64,000 bases of DNA from Climacteris rufus (Eukaryota; Chordata; Aves; Passeriformes; Climacteridae). Below are positions 1 through 14,383 of this stretch, in pieces. The stretch spans positions 1,341,607 through 1,405,606 of the forward strand of contig VZRZ01008477.1 in assembly GCA_013398175.1 (NCBI GenBank), written 5' to 3'. A model generated the notes under the pieces. It worked only from the letters and a program-made list of their open reading frames with translations. It was not told the origin of the DNA and searched no databases. Position 1 is the stretch's first letter. The number at the start of each line of letters is the position of its first letter. The translations under genes were made by a program, and so were the position numbers.

Positions 1-755
1 TGAAGGAGCAGAAATGTGAGTATGTATAAAGTAGCATGTGGTGAATTTGGGGTTTATTTTGTGTCTTGCAGAATATATTGGAATATTCAATTCAGAAAAA
101 AAATAAACCTGTTTAATTGAGTTTTACATTTTTTCTTAAAGATAGGTTTAAGGGGTTTTCTCTTGGACTTCTACTTGACATACTTTCAGAAATCAAATGT
201 ATTGTATGAAAAATATTCTTTTCCATGTGATATTCCTGGATTAGAAAGAATGTGGTGAACAGGGAATTTAATTGAAAAGAGACTTTGTATCTGTCTCTTG
301 CCAGAAGGTATCCATTTTAGTTTAAAAGCAAAGTGATTTACTTATATTGCCAAGTTAGGCATTCACACTTAGTGTGCAAGCTTTGTAGCTATTTTCCTTC
401 TTCCGGTCTAGTAGTGGTGCTGGTGTGTTCTTTGCATCCTGGTTTTTAACCGTTACCTTCTTTCTGTGAAAGACCAGTGTGTTTGAGGCATTGCCATTCC
501 TGCTAAATCAATAGTGTCTGAGGCCGTTATAGCATCCTCTTTTATGTCATCACCAAAATTGACCCCCAGATGAGGACAGTATGATAAGGAATGTGATGTA
601 TTTGAGGTGATTGCTCTGAGTCCTTATCTCTGGGAGATAATATAAATATATTGAAAGTCAGGATGATAATGTGCCATTGAATGAGTTTGAAAACTGTGTT
701 TTGTTTGGTCTGAGAGTACATTAAATGTATCAAGTGTCTTAATACAGAAGGAGAA

Positions 756-1082
756 TGTTGCCCTGAGTTTTGCAGTTCTTCGATGTTTTCATTTTTCTCT
801 AACAGTTTCTCACACATTCTCTGTAAACATAGCCATGTTTTCCTAACTGTGTTCTATTGTTTGCATTCCTTTCTCCTGGGCAGAGATATTTGATGGATTT
901 CTCCTTTGACCAGTGTGATGGAGAGGTGGCAATTTCTCCCTCCAATCCCTTTGGTTTCTAGGAGGATATAAAATAAAGTGCAGGGTCTGGGAGGCACGGT
1001 CCTGCCCAGTTTTTGGCCCACAGTTTTGGCTCTGTCTCTTCAATGCATGTCTGCGTCTTTCTTTCGTGTCCAAAGTGCAACA
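756..1082 (+). mobile_element. Degraded solo LTR, avian class II ERV-like
   Basis: This 327-bp segment starts TGTTGC and ends GCAACA, a perfect 6-bp terminal inverted repeat of the TG...CA type. It contains a TATA-like box (tataaaa, 966-972) overlapping a polyadenylation-like aataaa, then about 100 bp of pyrimidine-rich sequence. The flanking hexamers (ggagaa at 750-755, aaagaa at 1083-1088) match at four of six positions, as expected for an old 6-bp target duplication. The last 30 or so bases (ctg-gtcttt...gcaaca) resemble the end of the better preserved LTR at 41454-41762. No internal retroviral genes flank it. The family name and exact 5' boundary are inferred. Confidence 0.5.
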
Positions 1083-4000
1083 AAAGAAGATCAGCCAGAA
1101 AAAATTGCCCACCTGCTTCTTTCCTACTGTCTTGGAAAAATAATTGTGGTTCTGTAAATAAAGTACTCTGACTGGAAACTACAGAATGAGTTTTCTTTGC
1201 TCTGATTTTATTCTTGCAACTGTGTTATCAGTAAGATAATATTGTAATGGGCAGAATAGATTAATCTTTCAGATAAGCAAAAGTTGAACTGATTAATTGT
1301 TATGGTCTCTTACCGTATGAAAACCAGAGTCTGTATTACAAACAAAAGGGCACTATTGTAACTAGCAAAGCAATACTGAATCTGCTGCTGATGTATTTTC
1401 TACCACCCTTTGCAGGTGGAGTGGTGGATGACAGGAGCAGCAGCAGAAAAAGTCTTAGAAATATACTCAATAGAGTGGTAAAATAACTGTAGCTAATTCT
1501 CATTTTGTAGACTGACAGTATTTTTCAAAAGCAGAATTTGTTGATGTTACTTGAAATTGCAAAGTGTCAAAGCTACAGATCTAGGGTTCTTGAAGCTTCT
1601 TTTTGTCGAGCAACTTACATGAAAATAGCTCTCAGGTGTTAATTTGTCATTCAATATTTTTCATTTCCAAATATGCTTTACTTGGTGTAATTTGCATGTT
1701 TTGATTGAGCTATTAATTGAAAAGGAGCTAGTGCTGACTTTGCGATGAAAGATGGTTTTATGAAAATTGAAAGTGTTTGTCTGCTTGCCATCTCTTGTTC
1801 TTCTGTAAAACAAAATTATCAACGAAATAGAAAAATAGCAAATTACAAATTACTTTTCACAGTGGTATTTATTCCTATAATTTTTGTAATGTTAGCTCTA
1901 TTTTGGTGTATTTTTTTTTCTTTACTAAAGCCGACAAAGACGCCAGGGTCACTGAAGCTGTGATGATGAGGACCCTTTTGTAATGTCCAGAACATCTCAA
2001 AGTTTCACTTTAGCCTAGGCAGCCTTTTGCATTTTAACTCTGATGGATTTTCAACTGATAAACTGTGATGAAATGCAAGAGCTTATTGTTATTTCACAGA
2101 GGAAGAGCAAGCTAGTGGCAGAAAAAAGATGTTTGTATTAAAAATAGAGAATGAACTATTAGCAGAATAATAAGATAAGTAGATGCATGTAGATGTTTTA
2201 ATTGAATGTATAGTGAAGAGATTTCCTGTAAAAGAAAGTATGATCCCAGGGTGAAATTAAGTATGGAACAGTGTCTTGACTTTCATTTCAGTGTTCTTCT
2301 CCATAATGACATGAAAAGTAGATCCCATAAATTCCTCAGTGGGTTATAGTTATTTTCAGTCTCTGAAATTCTACTACTAAACTTTATTAACAGTACATCT
2401 GAAATGAATGAAAATGAATCCTGGAAACTAGAAAACTTCTACTGTGGCTTTACAGTTTGAAGAGCCCTTTATCAAAGGAAAGATGTTACGTTTAACAATG
2501 TGCAGACTTTATTTCTTTCTTACAGTGAATTAAAGTATACAAGTACAGAGAAAGAGACAGACATCAGGTTTTGCTTTGGGAGTTTGAATGTACCTTTACC
2601 TTCGCTAAAAATTACAATTAAGAAAATGGGAGGGGCAGTCGTAGTGTTAGATAGTTGTTACTAACCAGTAGTTAGTGCCAGGTTTTTAACCCTCTTTTGC
2701 TGCAAAGTTCAGCAGAGACATCTCCAAGATGTGTATCTAAGAGCTGCTCAGAGGTACAGAGTGGGTTATCAGCACCATCTCAGCCCCTGTGCAGACTCAG
2801 CTGTGAAAAGTCACTTTCATTTTTTGTTTATAATACATGTACTGGTGTTGTGCTTGTTCCAGTATTTAGAAGGGTGGGAAATGCTTGAGCAGCCCTGCAG
2901 AAGTTAGCCTGGAAGTGGTCTGAACAGTCTTTGTGGACTGAAGTTAAATCTACATGGAAGTACTACTCTTCCCACACTGTAGTTTCTCCTGGTCACGTTT
3001 CCAGAATTGCAATGCTGAGACTGACAGTTTTTAAAATAATATTTTACAATCATGGTATGTTTTGTTGGTTTCTTTTAAGATTTATATATCACATGGAGGA
3101 AAATGGAATGTAAAATGACTAAGCTTTAAATAGGAAGAGCTGGTAATTAACCTCTCTTGTGGAATACTGCTTATTCTTCTGTTACCTGATCACAGTCATC
3201 AAAGGATACTATAACAGGCTTGCAAATTAAGCTTACTAAAGCACTCAACTGTTTTTCTGAGGTGTATTATTGGATTTTATCTAGCTTCTTGCTGTTTGTA
3301 GGGCTGTTCTTGTCAGAAAATATGTCTGAAAGAACAAACATAGCATTTTTTTGCTTTACACTTACATATTAAGCAAACCTGTGTTACATTATCATCTCAG
3401 TCTTATCTAAATTACCTCCTGCAATAAATTTCTGAACATCATCTTATTTCCTTCTTCCTGTGGTAGAGAGTTGATGCTCTACTGAGATGCAGTAATGTGT
3501 AATGCATGTGTTCTAATATAGAGGAAGATGGTGTCATGTGAAGAGCCTGTAACTTCTGGCTGGAGGGACAGTAACTTCAGCTGCCTCAGAGGGATTTTGA
3601 GTGTATCTCTAAACAGAGCATTTTATTTCATTAAAACTAAATGTTTCCAGATTTTTTTTTCTCTTTTAAAGAATAAAGAATTAAAAGGTCATGTAATCAT
3701 GTTTACCTCTTCTTCCATATGTTTTTGATTTGTGCCCTTTAGAGAATATTTCTTGGTAAGGCATAATTTTTGCTCTTCCATTTTGAAGTTTGTTTACTTT
3801 TGCACTATAGATGGTTTCATGACATGCAAAAATTAATTCCAAAATTCCATATTTATTTCCCTATGAGGCTGCAAGGAGCAATAATGATGTTAGGTAAGGT
3901 GCAGTACTTGTTCTGTCCTTAATAAACTCTTATGCAAATTGGGAAATATGAATAATAAGCTAAAGTCTAAATATCAACTGTTGTCCTTGAAAATTTACAA

Positions 4001-7000
4001 TATGTAAGCTTTCAGTTTCTCAACAGTAATAGTCACAGTTAACAATTAGTAATTGTAGAACCAGAAAGAAAGTTGTTCTCCTGGTACCTGTGATTTGTAT
4101 TTGAATTCCCATTATATTTCTTTACATAATTACAGACTTGCTTTCTACTCCCCAGGAAAAAAAGCTTTTGAGCTAGTAGTTTTGTAGCTTATACCTATTG
4201 GCTTGGAAGAGTTATTGGTTTTATGAATTTGTGGAAAATATGTAATAGGTACCAAACTTGTTCCTTTCCCATTATTAAAAGAAGCAAAAAGAGGGAGCTG
4301 AGGAACTGTGTCATACAGCACAATTTCAGTTTCTAGAAAAATACTGGAGCAAGTAATTGAACCAAATTGTTTGTAGGCACTCAAAGATAAAGGAATTACT
4401 GTCAGCTAAACTGGATTTGTCAAAAACAGATAGTCAATTTAGTTTCCTTCTGAGGCAGAAAAACAGGGCATAGATAAGAAATAAATCAGTACGTTATATT
4501 TTGTCGTAAGTAAAGCTTTTGACAGTAACATGGTATTTCTGTATGCAAGCAAGAGGAACATAGTCTAAAGGAAAATATAGTAAAGTGGATATAAAACTGG
4601 AGTAGCACCTGTTGTAATTGTAGTGAAATAAAAATGGAAAATGGAATGATAATATGAAATGGGATTTTATGACATCTTTCACACATTCCATTCTACTCTG
4701 TATATGTGTAATACCTTTTTCTTAAATTTGCAGATGTCATGAATCCCTGAGAGAAGATGGAGATATGCAAAAGGACAGGATTAGAGTTAAAAAGGATCTT
4801 GACAAAGTGGAGATACAGTCTGAAATAAATAGAATGCAGTTCCCTAAAAACAAGGGCAAAAGTCTGTACATGTGTAGGGAAATATGACTTAGAGAATGAG
4901 GGTAAGGAGCAAATGACTGAATAGCACTTCAACACTAGACAGTTCTGAAATTCTTAGTGAGTGCCAAACGGGATATGGGACTGCAGTATCACCTGCTGGT
5001 GCAAAAAAATAATGTTTTAATATATAGATGGGAGTATAACCTGTAATATGAATCAGCATCATTCATTCAGTTCAGTCATATCTGAATTGCTAATTCGAGA
5101 CCCTTGGGGGAATTATCATTTTATACTTCAAAAAATGTGTGAGGAGTCTAGAAGGGAACACCAAGAACCAGCATAGTCTGACCTACAAGAAAAGAAGGGC
5201 AAACTTGTGACTGACTGGTGTAGAAAAGAGAGTTCTGAAGGGAAATGAGGCATGAAAAACCTCTCAATCGGTTTAAAACTTATAGAAAACATGGAGAATT
5301 GCCACCGTCCAAAGAATTTAGGAACCTTTGATTTAGCTGATTTTCAAAATGCAGTTTTTTTTCTGCAGTAATATGCAAGATTTTAATTCTTTTTTTAGCA
5401 GGATGGTAACAAATGTGGTGGAATGTATTTTTACCATTAGAAGATTATTTGTGATGGCTTACTGTACAATCATGCAATCTTTAAACTTGTTGCTGAACAT
5501 GCTCATGCTTCTCTTTTGACATATGAATGACTATGTGTTGCTGAATAGTCACAGCAAGGGTCATCATCCAATTTCTGTCAGAGTTAGTTGCCCACTCATA
5601 AATGTGTGTGTGTGATTCAATGACAAAGGATAACCCAGCCAGACTTGGGGAACTCAAATCGTCATCCAGAGCTTGGGTAGAATCTAAATTGCTAACTTAG
5701 GTTATATGAATAGCCCTTTAAATAGTGTGCTCTATTGGTAAATTTATCTGCTTCACAGGAGACTCTGTTCCTGCATAGCAATATCATCTTTTCAGAAATA
5801 ATGGCCTTTGAGTAATACACAGGACAGTTGCTTCAAAGGTTGCAGAAGGGAAGGGGGATTTAAAAAGAAGGTGAAAAACAAGAGCAGAAAGTAAGCTGAT
5901 TCTGCATGTTATCATAGCAGATGAAACATTGAAGAAAAGCATCAGTTAATTTATTTGTGCTTGGAAAATCAATTTTACTGTATAGTTAAGAATTATTACA
6001 GTAGTCTGGGATGAATATGGTATAATGGCTAAAACTTTTCCCAACTGAAATTATTTTCTAATATGACTGGTCACATGTCATGTTTTTATTACAAAGAATG
6101 TAGGTAAAACACCTGGTTTTTTCTTTATGATGTTCTGTGGATTCAGTCAATTAGCTTCTGTGGATTTGTTCAAAATAATAACCCTAACCTTTTCTTTTAA
6201 TTTGTTAGACAGTAGACATAACTGAGAGGGAAATGGTTCTTACACTGATTTGCAAATAAGAGGATTACACCTATATTTTCTGCTTCCCTCTTAAGTAGTT
6301 TTCCCATTCAGTGTGCCATGAAGTGACCTACTGTTTTGATGTTTTTCATTCTATTAGTAGAAGTAATGCATTATCTTTCATTAGAATTTTTTTTCCTAGT
6401 CAAAATGGTGCCACTCTCTCTTATTTCTTCACACAATGTGTTGTCTGCTGACTCTTCCTGTTCTTCGTTTTGTGTTCTCTTATGCTCTGTTTAGTTCTTG
6501 AGGTGTTTTGTTGGTGTGTTTTTCTCTTTTCAAACATCTTATTCTCTGCTTATATGTTTATTACAGTATCTCTTTGATTTTTTTTTTCTCCTGAATCAAC
6601 TTGATGGCAATATTTCAAACTGATAGTAATATGAAGTTACAAAGCTGTGTTAATAAACAAAGCATAAGACAAGACATGTTCTGCAGAGTTTACAGTCAGA
6701 GAAAGAAAAGAAACACAAATAACTGACTAGAATAAGAGCTGATCAGTACAGATAACATTTCAAGAAGAATAAAGTAATTAGAACAGTTAGTAATTTTGAC
6801 AAGTGAGGTAAAAGGGATCTTTTGCAATTGTATGGGCAAATGAAGTATGGAGCTTGACAATAAAGGGACTGTTAGAAAGAAATGATGTGAAATGGTTGGA
6901 AATACGAGCAGTGTTCATATATTTAAAAAGGTGGAGCTAAAAATGATGTGTTAAGGTTTAGGATTAACATTTGCTGGCATTTTTAATTTGTTCAACTAAA

Positions 7001-8802
7001 GACCATGGAAATACAGAAGAGGATGAGCTGGAAGCAGGGAGTGAGGCCATCTACACTCTCCCAGCTGTGGTCTTTCTCTCCATCAAAGTTCTTCACAATA
7101 AAAAACCATTTAAAATTAGGTACACCAGAAATTTTTGTCCTGGACAAATAGCCAACAGATTTTGTTCTGGATTCAAGGTTTAGACTGGAACTATATAGGA
7201 GTGTAACAACTCAGTTCTCCGTTCTCTTGAATACAAGTTTTTAAAACAGTATGAGCTTTAAAGGCTCTAAAGATAGATGTCTCAAATATTCTTTATTTTA
7301 GTTACCTGTTAAAACCACGCCATGTCAGAAGTGATGAATAGTTTTTGTGGGTTCTGAGCAGGTTCCTGATCGATTGGTTGCTAGTTAATGAGGGAGAAGA
7401 AGGGCAAGAGCTGAAGTCCAGCTGACTGTGCGAGAGTACACCTGCATTTTCTCTTTAACTCATTTTCTCTGTAATGAAGGAACCAATTGGTTTAGAGCAA
7501 TCAATGCTGACCTGTTAGGATCAGGCAGTGTTCTGGCATTGCCAAGGCAATTAAATTCAGCAGCAAAAGGATTATAAAGGAAAAAATAAGAAAGAACTCA
7601 AGACTTTGATTTAAGTAAGAGCAACATTGATATTTCAAGGTTGGCAAAAAAAACCCAACCCAATATAGTTAAAAAGAGTTAAATAATCATCATGTTCTCT
7701 TTTGTGTGAGATTGGGAATGACAGATTCATCGTCATTTGGCCTTTAAATCTTGTTTCTGTGACTGGGAATTTCTACACAATGTAATGTATGTATTTGGAG
7801 GAGGCGGTTTGCTTCAAAATGTCGTATTGGCACTTGAAAATTTCCTCCATTGTTGTATTTTTGTATTCTACACTATTAAACTCATATGCAATGTACACTC
7901 ATAAAATGAGCCATTCCAGTTGAGGTGGATTAAAAAAAAAAGGCCCAAACCCTTAGTAAATAATTGCAATATATAGTTCTTGTCAAGTTTTAAGTTTAGA
8001 AAGTTTGGCATATATTTTAAGATTTAAATATTAATTTAAATCTCTTGTTGCCTTGTATGGATGACCTTAAAAGAAAATTAATTTGTCTTCTGTAAGGGTT
8101 TTGGCCTTATCAAAGCAAATATCTTTGGCAAGTTGGAATTAACTTATATCAAATACTGGTTTCCTGCTTCATATTGTAAATTACAAATTTATTGATGTGG
8201 ATATTAACTGGCAATATTACTGATATTAAATAAAATGTCAGAATGTCCCTTCTGCACCTCTTTCCAGTTTGAAAGAGGCTAAAGCATTGTTTTATAAGGT
8301 TCATCCATTCTGTGTCAGGATATTTCTGTTAAAAAATAGAATAAACCAACCAAAAACCTTAAGGCAAACCAAAAATCTTGGAAAAAAGATATATTAGAAG
8401 TATAATATCAAAGCAGTAATAGCAAAATATGATTCATCTTTCTATCTGATAGTCTCAGTTTTACTTGATTGACCCATGTTTCAGACAGAGAGGGGTAACC
8501 TTTGTCTCTTTCAACTTCAGAAACATCAGGGATCATGAATATATGTAAAGTTCCTTTAATCATCAATTGCATGTTGTCATTTTAACCTTCATCACATGAG
8601 CATCCTTTAGTTCATGTTTGGCCTTGAGCAGATGAGGTGCATAATCCTATTATTTCAAGCTTTTAAAGCATTTTTATTGGATCTTTGTAGTGGAGTACTA
8701 TGTTAAATCAACTTCTTAGTTTGAAATATGAAGCTTCGAGCTAATGGGTCATGTCCATTCTATTTGTTAACTGTGGCTTTATGCTAACTTCTTTTTAGGC
8801 AT

Positions 8803-8869
8803 GTTTATATATATCTACATGCATGTGTTTATGCATATATATGTGCGTGTGTGTATATATATACACACA
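8803..8869. repeat. TA/TG/CA-rich microsatellite
   Basis: An interrupted simple-repeat tract with runs of (TA), a (TG) run and a terminal (CA) run. The parts are partly self-complementary (TATATATATACACACA after GTGTGTGTATATATAT), so the tract could fold. No function is implied. Confidence 0.8.
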
Positions 8870-10598
8870 GTGAATATGATTATGTATTCGATAACGGTAG
8901 GAGGAGTGGAAATTTTTGTGATGCCGTTTTCTGATGTGCTACTTTTTTGATGTAATTGTTTCCCCTTCCCCCCTACATGTTAGTTTTCAGATACAACTAT
9001 AGAAACTGTTTATGTTTGAAAATGTTGACCATAGAGCAAATGTCCCACTTTAAAACAAAATATCAAGTGTGGGTACTTCAAAAGTGATTCTTAGATTGGT
9101 GCATTTCTGCCCTGTGTTCAGAGAGTGTGATGATGATGTCTTGTGCTAATGACTTCTGTCCCAAATATATCCTCTTCTAGGATATATCATCGTTACAATC
9201 TCCACTGATACAGAAAAGTTTTGAGGTGGCTTTTTTGCTTTTTTGCCTTATTTGCTAATTGTGTGCTCATAAAGCACAGGACAGGTTTAATGTTAATTTT
9301 CACATTGAATTTATTGTAGAATAAGAACACTGGATGTAAGCCTGTATTGGTTATCAATATATTGAATTCTGTATACAGTGGAGAATCCTGATGTTAAACA
9401 GGTCTTGAACAGACAATTTTAAAAAAGAAGAGCCAAAGAGTATTCATCCACTGACAGTAAGGAAAATTGTTCCTGGCTTGCCCTTATCTAATGGTGCAGA
9501 GCTTAACTGTGACTGTATTGCACTATCAATAATGTTTCTAAATATAGAAGAAAATTCATAGCAGAATGTTTCAAATTATCTGGTTTAATATGTTAGCCAT
9601 GTATGAACTCACTTGCAAAAGTGAGTCATTTAAACTGTTGCTTTTTTTGCTAAAACAAGACTTTTTCCAGGCCAGAGGGTTCACCAGGTTTTCAATCTCA
9701 GCCTTTTATTTGTATGAAGTTTGGTCTGTTGTTCAAACCTTTTATTAAAGTGGAGGTTTGAAATGTCCCTGTCTGGAAAGGGACATCACAGCATAAAATA
9801 TAAGTAATACCTCAAAAAATGTATTTTTGATGATGGTTTAATATTTCACAAGTCATGAAGGTTTAACTTTGAGTTCTAATTTAGATGTGTCTCAGGCCTT
9901 TAGCATTACTATTTATGAGAATGTGAGTGATTTCGAGGTTCAGTCTTTTGGTGGAGAGGAGGCATCTTCATAGACTTCACTGGTGCAAGCAAATGTGATA
10001 CGTGCAGTCAGAGGAAGGTGCACCTACAGTGCTGGTCATTTGCAGTGCACCAAAGCATAATTTTTGCTTATTCATTCTAGATGTCCTTTTTAGTTTATGT
10101 ATGTGCAGTATCATTGCTTTGAAACACAGGTGGAAAGCAGAAGCTGTAGGTGCAGAACTAAAAGCATATGTAAAGGGATTACTTTTTGGAATACTGACAT
10201 TCTACAACGATAGTGAATTATTGATAATAAAAATGAGCCTTGATTTCTTACATTTTAATATTGGCAATGCACACTTGGCAGGATATTTTGAAAGTGATGC
10301 TGTACTTGCTCATTGTTTTGGGTTGTTTTTTTTCTTCAGAAAACATGGTGAACATTTTGAAGCCTGAAACTAAATACGTTAAGAGGCGTCACAGTAAAAT
10401 GAGATTTCATTTGTATGGGGGAAGATTTTGTTACTTTTTGCTATGAGGTTAAGCAATACTTTTAAAGCAAACTCCTGTGTGTTGAAATGAGTTAGGTATA
10501 GAATAATGTGGAGCTGCCTATTTATAAATTTTCACTGCATTTTCTCCTTTTTTTCTCTTTATGTCACTATTCCTACTATTTCTCTCTTTTCCTAGTCT

Positions 10599-10662
10599 TT
10601 TTGGGGGGTTGTTTTGTTGATTGTGGTGGGATTTTTTTGTTGTTGATTTGCTTGTTGTTTTA
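10599..10662. repeat. G/T-rich low-complexity tract
   Basis: A stretch almost free of C on the + strand, with a run of six G and repeated TTGTT units. The minus-strand open frame over it (10518-10733) owes its Asn/Gln/Lys-rich composition to this tract and is not supported as a gene. Confidence 0.6.
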
Positions 10663-13261
10663 AATATCCCTCCTGAAACAAAAGCAGATGTCAAGTCTCT
10701 TACATTAGTTGACCGTCTCGTAGCATTATGCATTTTGTATATGTATGTTGCTCAAATTGCTAATCATGTGCTGTAATATATCTTTAAATAGGATCTAGTT
10801 GTAATGTTTTCACACAGTAGTTAATACATGGACTTGATCATTATATATAGAAAATTGAATCAGACATTGGACAAATAATTTTTAATATTCCAGCTATAGA
10901 AAATTGTTAGAGTTGAAATTTGTTCATGTCCCATTACTGTATTTCTGGTTTACTTACTTGTTTGTGGAAAATTAGCAAATATGGGAGAATCCCCGAGTAT
11001 AACAGAGAACTTTATATGCAGTTTGATCGCATAGAAATCCTATTGCTATGATATCTCTGTATAGCAAAATGAAAACATGATCCTAACATGAGTTAAGCAT
11101 CCATGTTTTAACTTAAACCTGGCTACCCTGGATAATCATAGCAGGTGAGTTGAAGGGTTGCAGGTTTCAGCTACTGAGATTCTGAGGGTTGTTTGTAAGA
11201 CTTGCATGTGTTTCAGCCCATAATGTAGGGTGTAGAATCAATGGTACTGTAACGTTGAAATTACCGTGACTTTGTTACCTTATGCTCCGATCACTTTTGC
11301 TAAGTATACGTGGACCTGGACTCCTTTCCTGAAATCAGCTTCAAAAATTTCAATAAACCACCATTTTGCTAACATTTTGGTTGCTATTGACATCCCTTTC
11401 CTGAGTTGATGTTAAGAATCTGAAAATTAAGGTATTGAGAGTCAAGTGTGTGTATTTGGGTAGAAACAATGAGCAGCCTTCTCTGAACTAATACTAAAAA
11501 AAAAAAGGTCATATAAAGTATACAAAAAAATTATCAGGAAGTTTAAGTTTAGTTTAGGATTGATGTAGTTAAGCCATTGGGAGTTCTAGGACATCCACAA
11601 ATCTCCATGATGAGGCGTGTAATAAATGATTAGGGTATACACCAAAGGATATATATTACATAGATCAATACCACAATTGCCTGCTAAATATCTAGTCAGT
11701 AGGATTTTTAAATGTCATTTTATGATGACAAGTACATAGGTTAATTATTGATTTCAACTAAAATCTGGAGGCTATATTTATATTCTAAGTATATGAAGTT
11801 TCATTTTAAATATATGAAATATATTAACTTTTTTGGGGATACATGACCTAGTAGGGAAATGGGAAACACTAACCCTAAGCGACCTGCCAAGGTGAAGGGA
11901 AGATGACATGAACTGAGGGGTGAAGAGGAACAGATCCGAAAATTAAGTGTGAAAAATGACTTTCAGTGTAGGTAGGGAAGGTCAGAGGGGTCAGAAGGCC
12001 AGAGAGGAGACCCTTGGTTCTGAAGGTCAAAGGTTCTACTCCATGAAGGAGAAAATGAAATCACAACCTTGTATTCCCTGTAAATTTCTAGTTAATCAAA
12101 ATATAGCAATAAATAATATTGATCACCTCCATTTCTAAACAGATAATTTATGTCATTACACTGAGAATAATAATAATACTATGGACGAAAAAGTACTATT
12201 TGCTGGATAATAGCCTCCTAACTGACATCAGTTACAACTAGGAATATAGCAATGAAGTATAATAAAGAGCTACCTCCTGAAAAATGCTTTCAGTGCATTA
12301 ATATATAAGAATAAAATGCATTAACTTATCTCTTAGTTACATATCAAAATACTGCAGTAGTGAGTTCAAATTACCACCTTAATATAGTGAAGTAGATGGT
12401 TTAAAAGGTAATGCAGGACATTCAGGAAAATTGAATTGATGTTCTAATGAAGTTTATGTCTGCAGAACTGAGATTCATATAGCTGTGTGGTAGATTCATT
12501 TAAAAGATACTCTGCCATAGAGCACTTCTGTCACTTCTGAGGTAAGAATCATGTTATTTAGAGGAAAAAATCTGCTTGAAGAAGATACAATACAACCTAA
12601 TGCCTTTCAGTGGCCGTTTTTCCAGTGTAATTTTGTAATGATCTAATTGGATTTCGAATAGGAGAGAGTTGTGTATGCTCATAGCCACTTTGGGAAGGCC
12701 ACATACAAGGTAATAACAATGGAGAGCTATCAAATATCCTGAGGGTAGCTATGGTGAAACAAGCACATAAATAGACCAGCTTAGCTGATTCCAACACAAA
12801 TGTGTAACTGCAGGTTTCTGATGGACTGTACAACTAGAGCTAATTAGAGCTAATATCCTAAATCACTAATTTCATTCTCACTATCTTACCTGCTGTGCAA
12901 TAGATAAAATACCTTTTACTTATTTTTCTTCTTTTTCTTCTCCTGTTTTTTTTCCTTATGACTTTTTGGTTCAAGTATAGTAGTTTTTTTCGTCATCAAG
13001 GAGTCATATTCTAAGTGTTAGCTGAGTAAATTCAGCAATAGTCAAAAGCAGACAGAAGTGAAAGAAAACAAGTTCCCATTAAACCAAATGTTGGAAACTG
13101 TCAGAGCTAGAGATGTGCTGTATAGGCAGAATTCTTCTTGCAGCTGCTATTGAGGTGAAAACAGATGCATGATACAGGTTTATAAGGTGGTGTCAAGGAT
13201 ATTGTGGTAGGAGTTTAGATGGATCAGAGCACTTAAAAAAATCTCCTTCACATTCTTTCTA

Positions 13262-13287
13262 CATATATATATATGTATGTATGTATG
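13262..13287. repeat. (TA)n-(TGTA)n microsatellite
   Basis: A run of TA dinucleotides followed directly by ATGT/GTAT tetranucleotide repeats. The same compound structure recurs at 62981-63018. Confidence 0.8.
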
Positions 13288-14042
13288 AATTTTTGAGCTG
13301 CATTTGAGCAGTTTTGAACATAGTACCAATTTTAACAGTAGATGAAAAAGATATCAATATTTATCTAAATTGGGGTCTAATACAGTACCTTTTGGAGTAA
13401 CGGAAATATTTCAGAGACAGCTTTAAGCTCAGAAAAGAAGTACTACATGTCATCTGGATTGAAAAAGGTGGAGATTTATGAAGAAGAAATCAGTTGGTTA
13501 CATTAAAGGAACCTAGGTAGATCATTAAATTATTTAAGAATCCTTTGTTTTGTCATAACTTGGCTCTAAGCTTATTGATTTGCAACTTTCAGCACTTTCA
13601 GTGCAATTCTGATATTCAGTGAGTTTGTTAGTTTTTGAAACAGCTGATGAAACTGCTCTTTGGCACTTTTTATTATATAGATAGCCAAATGGATGATGGC
13701 TTAGTGCATTCTGTCTTTTAAGTAGGCATCCAGATAAGGTTCTGTTTCATTCCCAGATAAGAGATTCTTTGTGGAAGAAGTTATTACTCTGGTGTTTTTT
13801 TCCATGGCCATAAAGCATACTTCACTACAGTAGTAGTCATCATGCAACTGTTAGAAATATTTGTGCACAGTCGAGTACTGACTCTTTCATGTCCATTCAA
13901 TACTCTGTGGAATCTGTTATTAGGTATTTGAAAGGAATTACAAAGAAAGATCAAGGCAGATTTGTTGTTGTTACTGATACAAATTTGCACTACTGTTGTC
14001 TCAAATGCAGGCTCATTACCTGCACAGCATCAATTCACACAC

Positions 14043-14383
14043 TGAGGTGAGGAATTTCTATTTTTTATTCTAGTTTGCTCAAATTAGGGAGCTGGGTGGT
14101 AACCCACAAAATGCTGGCTCCCCAAATATCAAAACTTTACACTATTTATACATTTCAACAAACAAAGGCATCAGCATTCATTAGTTACAAATTGCATAAC
14201 TTTGCTATTAATTAGTACTCCAACCCCTATTTGTTATACTCCTCACTTCCCATGCTAATTAGTCTGTATGGACAGTTCTTTCCATTTGAGTCTGAGGCCC
14301 ATTTTGAGTAGTTGGTCAGTGAGTCAGTGGTCACAATCTCCCACTGGGTAAGTATCACCTAGAAGTAACCTATGTGCAGCTCA
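14043..14383 (-). mobile_element. Possible antisense LTR-like element
   Basis: Read on the minus strand, this region has the order of parts expected of an LTR: an AT-rich upstream part, a TATA-like box (tataaata, complement of about 14145-14152), then about 85 bases later an aataaa signal (complement of about 14060-14066), followed by a short tail. TG...CA ends with a TGAG/CTCA inverted repeat can be placed at these coordinates, but the flanking pentamers match at only three of five positions. The boundaries and the call itself are therefore tentative. It could also be ordinary intron sequence. Confidence 0.3.

Noticed and set aside
10002..10367. 121-codon + strand open frame in the first intron
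   Set aside because: It has no homology or motif I recognise, no exon-like splice context, and a length within chance expectation for AT-rich sequence.
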